From positions 479,342-543,341 of the forward strand of contig NZ_JARGER010000037.1 in the NCBI RefSeq assembly GCF_029210375.1: 64,000 nt of DNA. Reading direction: 5' to 3'. The notes beneath the pieces were generated by a model, which was given only the letters and a program-made list of their open reading frames with translations, did not search any database and was not told the origin of the DNA. Below are positions 45,512 to 54,155 of the stretch, piece after piece; position 1 is the stretch's first letter; every line of letters starts with the position of its first letter. Source of the stretch: Nocardioides sp. YIM 152315 (GTDB lineage Bacteria > Actinomycetota > Actinomycetes > Propionibacteriales > Nocardioidaceae). Position numbers and translations under genes: made by a program.

Positions 45512-47122
45512 ATGAACCGACGCAGCGTCCGCGGCCTGCGGAGTGCGGTTGCCGTGATGGCGACGGTCGCCCTGGTGGCCGGATGCGGATCGTCGAGCGA
45601 CGACGACGACGCCGACAAGCAGCCGGGTGCGCAGGAGCGCACCTACACCGAGGGCCTCCTGAACATCGACGACAGCGGCGAGCCCAAGGATGGTGGCACG
45701 TTGAGCTTCGCCGCGTTCTCCGAGCCCGCGGCGCTCGACCCGGCGGTCACCATCGCGGCGGGCTCGACCGGCGGGGTGGAGATGGCGGCCATCTACGACA
45801 CGCTGATGCGGTACGAGTCGGCCGACAAGGACTTCGTCCCGCAGCTCGCCGAGAGCCTCGAGCCCAACGACGACTTCTCCGAATGGACCCTGACGCTGCG
45901 CGACGGCGTGAAGTTCAGCGACGGGAGCGCGCTGGACTCCGCGGCCGTAAAGTGGAGTCAGGAGCGCTACGTCGCCAACTCCGGACCGGAGACCGCCCTG
46001 TGGGCCGGCAACGTCACCGCCATCGAGACGCCGGATCCGCAGACGGTGGTCTACAAGCTCGTCGGCCCGTGGGTGCTGTTCCCCAGCATCCTGAGCACCG
46101 GGCCGGGCATGATCGTGGCGAAGGCCTCCGACGCGGGCGCCAAGTTCCAGCCCATCGGCGCCGGACCCTTCACGTTCGGCGCCTGGAAGCCGCAGGAGGA
46201 GCTGGTGCTGAAGGCGAACGAGGGCTACTGGGACGGTCGGCCGCACCTCGACGAGTTCCGCTCGGTCTTCCTCTCCGACCAGCAGGCGGCCATCGACTCC
46301 ATGAAGAGCGGATCCCTCGGCATGGTGTTCGTGCGTGACGCCGACAAGGTCGACCCGCTGCTCGACGAGAAGACGCCCGGTTACATGAACATGGTCGCCG
46401 CCAGCAACATCGCGGTGATCAATGCCGAGGAGGGTCGTCCCGGCGCCGACGTCCGAGTGCGCAAGGCGATGGTGATGGGGATCAACCCAGATCTGATCCG
46501 CGAGCGTGCCGCCGATGGTCACGGTCTGGCCGGATCGACGATCTTCCAGGACTACTCGCGCTGGCACGGTGAGACCGAGGGTCTTCCGTACGACCCGGAG
46601 GAGGCCAAGAAGCTCCTTGAGGAGGCCAAGGCCGACGGCTACGACGGCAAGCTGGTCTACAAGGACCAGTCCGACCCGGTCTCGCGTGCGGTCGCGCTCG
46701 TCGTGAAGGCGAACCTCGAGCAGGTCGGCTTCGAGGTCGAGCTCGACCTCGATCGCACGGTCGCGGACACCATCACCGCGGTCGCCGTCAACCACGACTA
46801 CGACGTGTCGGGCTGGGGACTCAGCTTCCGCGAGGGGGACCCGTTCTCGAAGATGTTCTCCACGACCGACAGCGAGAGCCCCGCGACGCTGGGGATGGCC
46901 ACGACGCCGGAGATGGACAAGCTGCTCGATGAGTTCAAGGCGGCCTCGGGCGAGGCCGACCAGGTCGAGATCATGGACAAGATCCAGCAGCAGTCCAACG
47001 AGCAGGCGTCCTACCTCAACTGGGGTCCGGTCGCCGAGTACATCGCTTGGTCGCCCGACCTCCACGGCGTCGTCGGCGGGATGAACTCGATCGCTCTGCT
47101 GTCCAAGGCGTGGATCGACTGA
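45512..47122 (+). CDS. ABC transporter substrate-binding lipoprotein, family 5 (orphan)
   Basis: A 536-residue binding lipoprotein (RSVRGLRSAVAVMATVALVAGC) with linker and the same DPAVTIAAGSTGG and GHGLAGSTIFQDYSRWHGETEGLPYD regions as the gene upstream, so the pair is a tandem duplication with clear divergence. ATG at 45512 follows AAGGAG. Its promoter region is different: it carries CTATTTCGAATAG (45445-45457), a motif shared with the 34.5 and 60.1 kb promoters. The two copies are therefore likely expressed under different conditions. A hairpin with a short T-run follows the stop. Confidence 0.92.
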   Translation: MNRRSVRGLRSAVAVMATVALVAGCGSSSDDDDADKQPGAQERTYTEGLLNIDDSGEPKDGGTLSFAAFSEPAALDPAVTIAAGSTGGVEMAAIYDTLMRYESADKDFVPQLAESLEPNDDFSEWTLTLRDGVKFSDGSALDSAAVKWSQERYVANSGPETALWAGNVTAIETPDPQTVVYKLVGPWVLFPSILSTGPGMIVAKASDAGAKFQPIGAGPFTFGAWKPQEELVLKANEGYWDGRPHLDEFRSVFLSDQQAAIDSMKSGSLGMVFVRDADKVDPLLDEKTPGYMNMVAASNIAVINAEEGRPGADVRVRKAMVMGINPDLIRERAADGHGLAGSTIFQDYSRWHGETEGLPYDPEEAKKLLEEAKADGYDGKLVYKDQSDPVSRAVALVVKANLEQVGFEVELDLDRTVADTITAVAVNHDYDVSGWGLSFREGDPFSKMFSTTDSESPATLGMATTPEMDKLLDEFKAASGEADQVEIMDKIQQQSNEQASYLNWGPVAEYIAWSPDLHGVVGGMNSIALLSKAWID

Positions 47123-47136
47123 CCCCTCCCTCCCGG

Positions 47137-47170
47137 CGGAGGCGCGGTCGCGACAGCGGCCGCGCCTCCG
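47137..47170. terminator. Terminator-like hairpin after the binding-protein gene
   Basis: CGGAGGCGCGG (47137-47147) pairs with CCGCGCCTCCG (47160-47170) around a 12-base loop, followed by TTT. It is 14 bp after the stop at 47122. Confidence 0.7.
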
Positions 47171-47179
47171 TTTGCGCTT

Positions 47180-47260
47180 CATCAAGGGATGCGGGCGAAA
47201 CCTCGCTTTCCTCGACGAGTTCGTCACGGGGAGCGCGGCTCGATCTACATCCCTTGATGG
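47180..47260. repeat. 12-bp inverted repeat with 57-bp spacer
   Basis: CATCAAGGGATG (47180-47191) and CATCCCTTGATG (47249-47260) are exact inverted copies around a 57-bp middle. They lie in the gap between convergent genes (47122 and 47301). The arms are short but exact; I see no transposase or target duplication. Confidence 0.6.
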
Positions 47261-47300
47261 AGCCGCGGCACGGTGCGGCAGCTGTCCGCAGGCAGGAGGG

Positions 47301-48923
47301 TCAGACGACGCCGTGCTCGAAGGCGAAGGCCGCCGCCGCAGTGCGGGAACGGACGTCGAGCTTGGTGAAGATGTTGGAGAGATGGCGGGCGACGGTCTTC
47401 TCGCTGAGGACCAGGGCGGCGGCGATCTGGGCGTTGCTGCGACCGGAGGCGACCAGGCGGAGGACCTCGGCCTCGCGGGCCGTGAGGCCGGCGGGGAGCG
47501 CGGCGGGCGCGAGCAGGCGCGCGGCGTCGTCGGCGTCGGGGCCGGCGCCGATCTGACGGAACGACGTGCGCGCGGCCTCGAGCTCGCGGCGGGAAGACTC
47601 GGTGTCGCCGACCGCGGCCAGCGCTCGTCCGGTCAGGAGACGCGCGCGGCTCCGGTCGTACGCCGCCTCCGCGCGGGTCCACAGCTGCTGGGCCTTGCGC
47701 AGGTACGGGAGGGCGCCGGCGGCGTCGCCCGCGGCCAGCTCGACCGCACCGTGACCGTGGGCGGCCGCGGCCTCCAGCCACACGCACCCGAAGTGTCCGG
47801 CCAGTTTGTCCAGTTCCGCGGCGACGTCCCGGGCCCGGTCGAGCGCGCCGGCACCGAGCAGCACCTCGACGGCCGCCGGCAGCAGCCGGCACCGCTGCAC
47901 GGGACCGTTCGTCTCGTCCAGCAGTCGCGCGACCGCGGCCAGTGCCGCGGCATCCTGCCCGCGCGCCAGCCACAGCAGCGCGAGACCGGGTTGCGGGTCG
48001 AAGCCGCTGTCGGCCGCCCGCTGGTAGGCGGCTTCCGCCTCGGCGTGCTCGCCCCGAAGCCGGAGCAGCTCACCGGCCTCGTACGCCGCCAGCCCGACGG
48101 CCGCCGGGGCGTGGACCTCCTCGTAGCGACGGGAAGCGAGCTCGAGCTCTTCGAGCGCGCGCTCCCACTCGCCGCGCACTCGCAGCAGCTGCCCGCGATG
48201 GACGGCGCACTGGCCGGTGAAGGCCAACAGGCCCGGCTGGGCGGTGCACCAGCGTTCGAGGGCGGCCGTCCACTCCGCCACCCGGCCGAAGTCGCTGATC
48301 TCCTGGCAGCCCTCGATCGCCGTGCAGTAGACGTGCCCTGCGACGACCGTGGAGGCCTCGCCCGCGATCACCCGGACCATCGACTCGTCGAGCAGCGCCA
48401 GACCATCGGCGACCCGGCCGGCGTAGAGCGCCAGTCGGCCCTGGGAGCACAGGCCCAGCGCGGTGAGGTCCGGTTCGTCGTGGCGTCGGCCGATGGCCGT
48501 CACCTGGTCGGCGCAGCTGCTGGCCGTGGCGAAGTCACCCGCCCCCAGGGCTCGGAACATCCGCAGGAACGCCACCCACCCGAGCTCTACGCCGTCGTCG
48601 AGGTCGGCGACCAGGCCCTCCGCTCGCGAGGTCCATCCGCCGGCCAGCGCGCTCTCCCCGTGGAGCGAGGCGGTCATCGTGATCCGGAACGCGCAGCGGA
48701 CCGAGCGGGCGAGGTCTCCGTCCGCCTGGCTGCAGACGAAGGCCCGGTGCAACGCCGCGATCGTCGTTCCGTGGTGCCCGGTCAGCTCGGCGGCCACGGC
48801 GAAGTCCTCGAGATCCTCCGCCGACAGCGCGTCGAACTCCGCGGCCGACCACGCGGTGTACGCGGCACCCCAGTCGCCACGGGCGTAGTCGGTGCGCGCC
48901 TGCTCCAGGTCGGCGACAGCCAC
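47301..48923 (-). CDS. LuxR-type transcriptional regulator with TPR-like helical repeats
   Basis: A 540-residue protein: about 450 residues of alpha-helical repeats (repeated A/L/E-rich helices such as [27 protein letters not shown] units) followed by a C-terminal LuxR helix-turn-helix ([45 protein letters not shown], about 475-525). Unlike MalT/LAL regulators it has no N-terminal ATPase with Walker motifs. GTG at 48923 follows GGAGG. It lies 31 bp after the stop of the FAD monooxygenase in the same direction, so it is probably co-transcribed and may regulate that gene. Ligand unknown. Confidence 0.88.
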   Translation of the reverse strand: MAVADLEQARTDYARGDWGAAYTAWSAAEFDALSAEDLEDFAVAAELTGHHGTTIAALHRAFVCSQADGDLARSVRCAFRITMTASLHGESALAGGWTSRAEGLVADLDDGVELGWVAFLRMFRALGAGDFATASSCADQVTAIGRRHDEPDLTALGLCSQGRLALYAGRVADGLALLDESMVRVIAGEASTVVAGHVYCTAIEGCQEISDFGRVAEWTAALERWCTAQPGLLAFTGQCAVHRGQLLRVRGEWERALEELELASRRYEEVHAPAAVGLAAYEAGELLRLRGEHAEAEAAYQRAADSGFDPQPGLALLWLARGQDAAALAAVARLLDETNGPVQRCRLLPAAVEVLLGAGALDRARDVAAELDKLAGHFGCVWLEAAAAHGHGAVELAAGDAAGALPYLRKAQQLWTRAEAAYDRSRARLLTGRALAAVGDTESSRRELEAARTSFRQIGAGPDADDAARLLAPAALPAGLTAREAEVLRLVASGRSNAQIAAALVLSEKTVARHLSNIFTKLDVRSRTAAAAFAFEHGVV

Positions 48924-48954
48924 TACGGGACCTCCACCGTCGACCCTAGACGGG

Positions 48955-50055
48955 TCACGCGGCCGACGCGACCCGTGACGAGCGCCCGATCCGAGCCGCG
49001 ATCCGATCGGCGACCAGGCCGGCGTCGCGGCCGACTCCCGCGAGCAGCATCGAGCTGAACGCGTACTGGAAGCTGAGCCCGCAGAAGAAGAGACCGTCGG
49101 CCTCGGGCACCACGCCGCGCATCTCCCGAGGCCACCCGTCCTCGCCGAGGATCGGCAGGTGGATCCAGCCGAAGGCCTGCCGGAAGCCGGTCGCCCACAC
49201 CACGGTGGCGACCTCGCGCGGCGTGCCGTCGATGACCGGCAGCCCGTCGCGCACCTCCTCGACCCGCGAGGTGACCCGCTCCACGCCTCGGTCGGCGAGG
49301 TCCGAGCGCTTCACGCGCAGCATCGGCCCGCCGTGGTGCCGGACCTCACGCATCTCCTTGCGACCCATCGGCGTACGCCGCGTGAGGACGTGTCGCCACA
49401 CGAAGATCAGCACCGGGAAGACCGCACGCATCGCCGGCGACTCCAGGCGCGGCGGGACCTGGCCGCAGTCACGCCCGGCCAGGATCGTCGGCCGGGACTC
49501 CGCGACCTCGAAGGCGATGTCGCAGCCGGAGTGGCTGGCGCCGACGACGAGGACCGGGCCGGCACGCAGCTGCCCGGAGCGGCGGTACTCGCTGGAGTGG
49601 AGCTGCAGGATCGACGGGTCGAGTTGCGCGGCGACCTCCGGGACATTCGGCGTACGCCCGAAGGTGCCCGTGGCGACCACGACGTTGTCGCAGGTCCAGG
49701 TGCCGCCGCCGGTGGTCACGCGGAAGCCCGCGCCGTCCGGGTCGAGGCTGGTCACCCGGGTCTCGAGCCGCACGGGCAGCTCGAAGGTCCGGGCGTACGT
49801 CTCGAGGTAGTCGCCGACGTCGTCCTTGCCGGGGAACGACCACTTCCGCGCGGGGAACCGCAGCCCCGGAAGGCTGTCGTACCTGGCCGGTGAGTAGAGC
49901 CGGAGCGAGTCCCACTGGCGGCGCCAGCCGTCGCCGACGCGCGAGCCGGCGTCGAGGATCACGAACGGCCGGTCGCGACGCTGCAGGTGGTAGCCGACCG
50001 CCAGCCCCGCCTGGCCGGCGCCGATGATGACGGTCTCGATGTGTGTGGTGTCCAT
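48955..50055 (-). CDS. FAD-dependent flavin monooxygenase-type protein (CzcO/FMO-like)
   Basis: A 366-residue two-dinucleotide-fold flavoprotein: FAD motif [16 protein letters not shown] near the start, [16 protein letters not shown], and NADPH motif [18 protein letters not shown] in the middle, with the ATG motif VVWATGFR near the C-terminus. It oxygenates or reduces an organic substrate using NAD(P)H. The ATG lies 8 nt after TAGCGT (minus strand, 50064-50069), suggesting near-leaderless translation. A GGGTGG/CCACCC inverted repeat (50128-50141) lies upstream. It precedes the LuxR gene in one operon. Confidence 0.88.
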   Translation of the reverse strand: MDTTHIETVIIGAGQAGLAVGYHLQRRDRPFVILDAGSRVGDGWRRQWDSLRLYSPARYDSLPGLRFPARKWSFPGKDDVGDYLETYARTFELPVRLETRVTSLDPDGAGFRVTTGGGTWTCDNVVVATGTFGRTPNVPEVAAQLDPSILQLHSSEYRRSGQLRAGPVLVVGASHSGCDIAFEVAESRPTILAGRDCGQVPPRLESPAMRAVFPVLIFVWRHVLTRRTPMGRKEMREVRHHGGPMLRVKRSDLADRGVERVTSRVEEVRDGLPVIDGTPREVATVVWATGFRQAFGWIHLPILGEDGWPREMRGVVPEADGLFFCGLSFQYAFSSMLLAGVGRDAGLVADRIAARIGRSSRVASAA

Positions 50056-50199
50056 GCCCCGCGACGCTAGGTCTGGGCGACGCCGCCACGCGTCGGTCGT
50101 GCGGCCCAACCTGCCGCGTGGCCCAGTGGGTGGTTCCACCCATGCGCCGCACCGGGCTCCGGCCCGCAACACCGAGCGCTGGGTGGGTACCGGAGACCC

Positions 50200-51570
50200 G
50201 TGACGACGAGTCAGATCGAGACCTTGGTGGTGCTGGGCGCGGACGGCGACCTGACGCGCAGGCTCCTGCTGCCGGGCCTGGCGTCCCTGCTCGGCAGCGA
50301 CTGGAGCGAGCGCAGGTCCGTCCAGCTGCTCGGAGCCGGGCTGTCCGAGCTCGGCGACAAGCAGTGGCGACGGCGCGTGGACGACGCCTTCGCGCGCGGT
50401 GGCCACGGCGCGCGAGTCTCGCGGACGGCGCAGCGCAGCCGCTACCGCGCGTGCGACGTCACCTCGTCGGAAGAGCTGCGGTCGCTGCTGGCGGAGTGCG
50501 ACGGTGCGCCGGCGCTGTTCTTCGCGCTGCCGCCGGCGATCACTGCTCGCGCCTGCCGGGCGCTACAGCTGGTCGAGCTGCCGGAGGACACCGTGCTGGC
50601 GATGGAGAAGCCGTTCGGCACCGACGGCGCGACAGCCCGTGAGCTCAACGAGCTCGTCTCGACGCTGGTGCCGGAGACCCAGGTGTTCCGGGTCGATCAC
50701 TTCCTGGGGCGCAGCGACGTCCTCAACCTCCTCGGTGCACGGTTCGCGAACCGGCTCCTCGAGCCGGTGTGGAACAACCAGCACGTGGAGTCGATCGAGA
50801 TCGTCTACGACGAGTCGCTCGGGCTCGAGGGACGCGCCGGCTACTACGACAAGGCCGGTGCTCTCGTCGACATGCTGCAGAGCCACCTGCTGCAGGTGAT
50901 GGCCCTGCTGATGATGGACCCGATCAGCCGGGTGGACGAGCGAGAGCTGCGTGACGCGAAGGGCCAGGTGCTGCGCGCCACCCGGCTCCGAGGTACGCCG
51001 CGTGAGGCGTCGCGTCGCGCCCGCTACACGACCGGGGTCATCGGGAACCGCAAGCTGCCGGCGTACAGCCGCGAGCCGGGGGTCGACGCCTCGCGTCGAA
51101 CCGAGACCCTGGCCGAGCTCACCGTCGAGGTGGACACGTGGCGCTGGACCGGTGTGCCCGTCACGTTGCGTTCCGGCAAGGCCCTCGGCCGACCGCGCAA
51201 GGAGGCCGTGGTCACGCTCAGGCCGACTCCGCACCTGCCCGACGGACTCCGCGGCAACGACACCCGCGACCAGATCGCGATCGGGTTCAAGCCGGCGCGG
51301 CTGGCCCTCCACCTCGACGTGTCGGGGCCCGGGGACCCGTTCGACCTCGAAGCAGCCTCCCCGGTCGTCGAGCTGGCCGAGGGGGACCTCCCGGCGTACG
51401 GCGAGGTGCTGGCCGGCCTCCTGGACAGCGACCCCCTCCTCGCGGTCCGGGGCGACAACGCCGAGGAGTGCTGGCGGATCGTGGGGCCGGTGGTGGATGC
51501 CTGGCGGGACGGCGAGGTGCCTCTGGACACGTACCCCGCCGGATCCGGCGGTCCGAGCTCCTGGAGATGA
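50200..51570 (+). CDS. Glucose-6-phosphate dehydrogenase family protein
   Basis: A 456-residue protein with N-terminal dinucleotide motif LVVLGADGDLTRRLLLPGL, EKPFGTD (residues about 136-142) and the active-site segment RVDHFLGRSDVLNLL in place of the usual RIDHYLGK; the histidine is present. The C-terminal substrate region is TLRSGKALGRPRKEAVVTLRP. In known G6PDHs these residues bind NADP and glucose 6-phosphate. The substitutions hint at a divergent paralogue or F420-like sugar dehydrogenase, but a real G6PDH is the simplest reading. It would supply NADPH for the oxygenases. GTG at 50200. Confidence 0.87.
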   Translation: MTTSQIETLVVLGADGDLTRRLLLPGLASLLGSDWSERRSVQLLGAGLSELGDKQWRRRVDDAFARGGHGARVSRTAQRSRYRACDVTSSEELRSLLAECDGAPALFFALPPAITARACRALQLVELPEDTVLAMEKPFGTDGATARELNELVSTLVPETQVFRVDHFLGRSDVLNLLGARFANRLLEPVWNNQHVESIEIVYDESLGLEGRAGYYDKAGALVDMLQSHLLQVMALLMMDPISRVDERELRDAKGQVLRATRLRGTPREASRRARYTTGVIGNRKLPAYSREPGVDASRRTETLAELTVEVDTWRWTGVPVTLRSGKALGRPRKEAVVTLRPTPHLPDGLRGNDTRDQIAIGFKPARLALHLDVSGPGDPFDLEAASPVVELAEGDLPAYGEVLAGLLDSDPLLAVRGDNAEECWRIVGPVVDAWRDGEVPLDTYPAGSGGPSSWR

Positions 51571-51576
51571 GCGCGG

Positions 51577-51614
51577 CGCCTCAGGTCGCCTCGACCGCGC
51601 CGAGGAGGCCCGCG
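51577..51614. repeat. Direct repeat, left copy (TetR-gene 3' end remnant)
   Basis: This 38-bp segment matches 53478-53515 with two mismatches. On the minus strand it reads DAGLLGAVEAT followed by TGA, almost the same as the last residues (SAGLLGALEAT) of the TetR encoded at 53482. It lies between the G6PDH and sigma-factor stops where no gene needs it. Together with the right copy it flanks the sigma/epimerase module exactly. Confidence 0.85.
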
Positions 51615-51630
51615 TCCACGTGGGAGCGGT

Positions 51631-51647
51631 CCTCCGAACCGCGGAGG
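51631..51647. terminator. Short hairpin between convergent genes
   Basis: CCTCCG (51631-51636) and CGGAGG (51642-51647) form a six-base stem, with a further GG/CC pairing just outside. It sits between the stops of the G6PDH and sigma genes, so it may act as a terminator for either. No T-run follows, so this is uncertain. Confidence 0.4.
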
Positions 51648-51651
51648 GCCG

Positions 51652-52527
51652 TCAGTCGAGGGTGATGTCGAGCGCCCGGAGGCGGGCCGGGTCGGCTGTG
51701 ATGTCGATGGCGATGATCGCGTCGCCGGCGAAGGTGAACCGAATGGCCAGGCAGACCTGGCCGAGGGGGGCCATGAGGAGCGCCGGGCTCCGGTCGACGA
51801 GGGCCACGGTGGTGAAGCGGGCACGCGGAGCGGCCGACAGCGCGGTTCTGGCGACGGTGAGGGCACCTTGGAGGGTCAAGGGTCGGCCGGTCCCGGTCAC
51901 GGCCGCATCGGCCCGTAGCTCGACCTGCGGGTCGAGCAGGGCCAGCAGCGCGTTGAAGTCCCCGGTGCGTGTCGCGGTCAGATAGGCGGAGACCGCGTCG
52001 CGATGTTGGGCGCGGTCGGGGACGGGCGACCCGCCGGCCCGCACCTTGGCTCGGGCTCGGCTGGCAAGCTGTCGGGCGGCGGCGGGGCTGCGGTCCATCA
52101 TGGAGGCGATGTCGTCGAAGGCCACGTCGAACATGTCGTGGAGCACGAAGGCGATCCGCTCCGCCGGGCTGAGCCGATCGAGCACGATCAGGAGCGCGAG
52201 ACCGACCGAGTCCGCCAGGTCGGCCTCCTGCTGGGGAAGGCGGTCCTCGTCGACCGCACCCAACCAGTCCGCGGTGAAGCTCTCCAGCGACTCCTCGCGT
52301 CGGACCCGACGTGATCGGAGCAGGTTGAGGCAGATCCGGCTGACCGCGGTCGTCAGCCAGCCGGGGAGGTTCTCGATGTTGGCTGCGCCGGCGCTGTCGA
52401 GCCGCAGCCATGCGTCCTGGACGGCGTCGTCGGCGTCCGCGCCGGACCCCAGCATCCGGTAGGCGAGCGCACGAAGCCGGGGCCGTTCGCGCTCGAACGC
52501 CTCGAGCGAGGAGATTTCTTCGACCAC
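51652..52527 (-). CDS. ECF41-type sigma factor with SnoaL-like C-terminal domain
   Basis: A 291-residue ECF sigma factor: sigma2 (FERERPRLRALAYRMLGSGADADDAVQDAWLR) and sigma4 (LSPAERIAFVLHDMFDVAFDDIASMMDRSPAAARQLASRAR), then a SnoaL-like C-terminal domain (HRDAVSAYLTATRTGDFNALLALLDPQVEL). ECF41 proteins use this domain in place of an anti-sigma factor. The family's DGGGR/NPDKL-type motifs appear only in degenerate form (DAAVTGTGRP and DPARLRAL). GTG at 52527 is chosen because no better in-frame start exists upstream. The divergent epimerase gene matches the usual ECF41 neighbourhood. Confidence 0.88.
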   Translation of the reverse strand: MVEEISSLEAFERERPRLRALAYRMLGSGADADDAVQDAWLRLDSAGAANIENLPGWLTTAVSRICLNLLRSRRVRREESLESFTADWLGAVDEDRLPQQEADLADSVGLALLIVLDRLSPAERIAFVLHDMFDVAFDDIASMMDRSPAAARQLASRARAKVRAGGSPVPDRAQHRDAVSAYLTATRTGDFNALLALLDPQVELRADAAVTGTGRPLTLQGALTVARTALSAAPRARFTTVALVDRSPALLMAPLGQVCLAIRFTFAGDAIIAIDITADPARLRALDITLD

Positions 52528-52529
52528 CG

Positions 52530-52536
52530 TGTCACA
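52530..52536 (+). promoter_or_regulatory. Candidate ECF41-type -35 element before the epimerase gene
   Basis: TGTCACA at 52530-52536 matches the -35 motif described for ECF41 sigma factors and lies 64 bp upstream of the epimerase ATG, in the gap from the sigma gene. The matching -10 is not clear: a CGTA at 52556-52559 is the nearest candidate to CGTC but spacing is 19 bp. Confidence 0.45.
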
Positions 52537-52600
52537 TTCTCGGGCTCGGCCGGTTCGTAGGTGTGCGACAACCGCAAACCTACAAGAGGGAGATCGCAAC

Positions 52601-53398
52601 ATGGCATCCACCGTTCTGGTCACCGGCGGCACCGGGCTGCTCGGTTCGCACGTGGTTCCGCTCCTCCGCGACGCGGGCCACGAGGTGCGGGTCCTGAGCC
52701 GCCACGACCGAGAGCCCGGCGAGGGCGTGGAGTACGTCGCCGTCGACCTGACCACCGGCGACGGACTCGACGCGGCACTGGCCGGCGTCCGCACGGTGCT
52801 GCACCTCGCCGGAGGACCGAAGGGCGACGACGTCAGCACCCGCAACCTCGTCCAGGAGGCCCAGCGAACAGGTGCCGTCGAGCACGTGGTGCTGATCTCG
52901 GTCATCGGCGCCGACGCGCTGCCGATCGGCTACTTCGTCCGCAAGGCGGAGTCGGAGCGAATCGTGGAGGACTCCGGGATCCCGTACACCATCCTGCGGG
53001 CCGCTCAGTTCCACGACCTGACGCTCAAGACGGTGCGCGCCATGGCGAAGGCTCCGGTCCTGGTGGCACCGGGCGGCGTTCGCTGGCAACCGGTCGCCGC
53101 ACCAGAGGTCGCAGCCCGGTTGGTGGAACTGGCCCTGGGCCGACCGGCGGGCCGCGTGGCCGACCTGGCCGGGCCGAAGGTCTACACCCTGGAGGAGCTC
53201 CAGCGAAGCTATCTCGACGCGGTCGGCAAGCGCCGTCTGCGCCTCCCGGTCCGGGTCCCGGGCAAGGTCGGGAAGGCATACCGCTCGGGCGCCAACCTCG
53301 CGACGGCGACGCCCACCGGCACCGTGAGCTGGGAGCGGTTCCTGGCCGCACGCCTCGCCGACGACGAGGCGCAGGTGGGGGCAGGCATCGCCGAGTAG
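52601..53398 (+). CDS. NAD(P)-binding epimerase/reductase (NmrA-like atypical SDR)
   Basis: A 265-residue atypical SDR: cofactor motif VTGGTGLLGSHVVPLL, GVRTVLHLAGGP and a region YFVRKAESERIVEDSGIPYTILRAAQFHDL typical of NmrA-like and NAD(P)H-quinone-reductase-like proteins. ECF41 sigma genes commonly sit beside carboxymuconolactone decarboxylase, oxidoreductase or epimerase genes, and this pair fits. ATG at 52601 follows GGGAG. Probably transcribed by the divergent sigma factor. It lies within the direct-repeat-flanked module. Confidence 0.87.
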   Translation: MASTVLVTGGTGLLGSHVVPLLRDAGHEVRVLSRHDREPGEGVEYVAVDLTTGDGLDAALAGVRTVLHLAGGPKGDDVSTRNLVQEAQRTGAVEHVVLISVIGADALPIGYFVRKAESERIVEDSGIPYTILRAAQFHDLTLKTVRAMAKAPVLVAPGGVRWQPVAAPEVAARLVELALGRPAGRVADLAGPKVYTLEELQRSYLDAVGKRRLRLPVRVPGKVGKAYRSGANLATATPTGTVSWERFLAARLADDEAQVGAGIAE

Positions 53399-53477
53399 CG
53401 CCCACCCGGCCCTACGTCCTCGCGACGTGCGACGTGCCTCCGACCGAAGGACGGTTCGCCGACATCGGCGAGCGAGA

Positions 53478-53515
53478 CGCCTCAGGTCGCCTCGAGCGCG
53501 CCGAGGAGGCCGGCG
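53478..53515. repeat. Direct repeat, right copy (3' end of the TetR gene)
   Basis: This copy includes the last codons of the TetR gene (stop at 53482) and matches 51577-51614 with two mismatches over 38 bp. The pair of copies brackets 51652-53398, holding only the sigma factor and epimerase genes. It could mark a former recombination or insertion junction. Confidence 0.85.
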
Positions 53516-54150
53516 CTGCCGAAGCGGACGACCAGGTCGACGAACTCCTCGTCGACTCCGGCGCCGGGGGTCCAGGGCGAACCGAAGCCGGGCTGGTCGG
53601 CGCGGGCCAGCACGCCCAGCATCGAGTAGACCGTCAGGTTGGCGAGGCGGGGCACGGCATCGGCCGGGACATCGGGCAGCACCCGTGCGAACGCGCCCCG
53701 GTAGAGGCCCGGCAGCTCGGCGTCGCTGCTGACGGCCTGCCGCCAGACCGGGTGGTCGGAGGTGGCGAGGACGTACATCAGCTTCAGCCAGCGCAGGCCG
53801 CCGACCGGGCTCCGGGCGAGCAGCTCGAGGTAGGGGTCGAGCAGCGCGCGGACCAGGTCGTTGGCAGTCGGTGTGCCCGGCGCCCCGACGACGTCGGCGA
53901 GGCGGGCGTGCACGCGCAGCATGGCCTCCTGACCGCGGCGTACCAGGACCGCGCGGAGCACGCCGTCGCGGTCGTCGAAGTGGTAGGCGACGGCCGTGGG
54001 CGCCACGTCGGCGTCGCGGGCGAGCTGCCTGATCGAGACGGCGCCGTGCCCGTGCTCCGCGAAGAGGCGCTCGGCCGTGTCGAGGACCAGGGTGCGAACG
54101 TCGACGTCCGAGCGCGGGCCGGTGCGTCTGGTGCCACTGTGTGCCGGCAC
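53482..54150 (-). CDS. TetR/AcrR-family transcriptional regulator
   Basis: A 222-residue TetR protein: helix-turn-helix at about residues 20-65 (TRTLVLDTAERLFAEHGHGAVSIRQLARDADVAPTAVAYHFDDRDGVLRAVLVRR-type sequence) and a variable ligand-binding domain. GTG at 54150 lies 5 nt after the LLM stop, so the two are co-transcribed. A perfect 16-bp palindrome overlapping the divergent promoter at 55206-55221 is its likely operator. Probably a repressor of the LLM/TetR and hydratase/SDR operons released by a pathway intermediate. Confidence 0.9.
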   Translation of the reverse strand: MPAHSGTRRTGPRSDVDVRTLVLDTAERLFAEHGHGAVSIRQLARDADVAPTAVAYHFDDRDGVLRAVLVRRGQEAMLRVHARLADVVGAPGTPTANDLVRALLDPYLELLARSPVGGLRWLKLMYVLATSDHPVWRQAVSSDAELPGLYRGAFARVLPDVPADAVPRLANLTVYSMLGVLARADQPGFGSPWTPGAGVDEEFVDLVVRFGSAGLLGALEAT

Positions 54151-54155
54151 GACCG

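Noticed and set aside
50128..50141. GGGTGG-TT-CCACCC inverted repeat as another copy of the TCCC operator
   Set aside because: It does not fit the TCCC-N7-GGGA spacing and lies 68 bp from the minus -10, outside the fixed distance. It could still be a site for another regulator.
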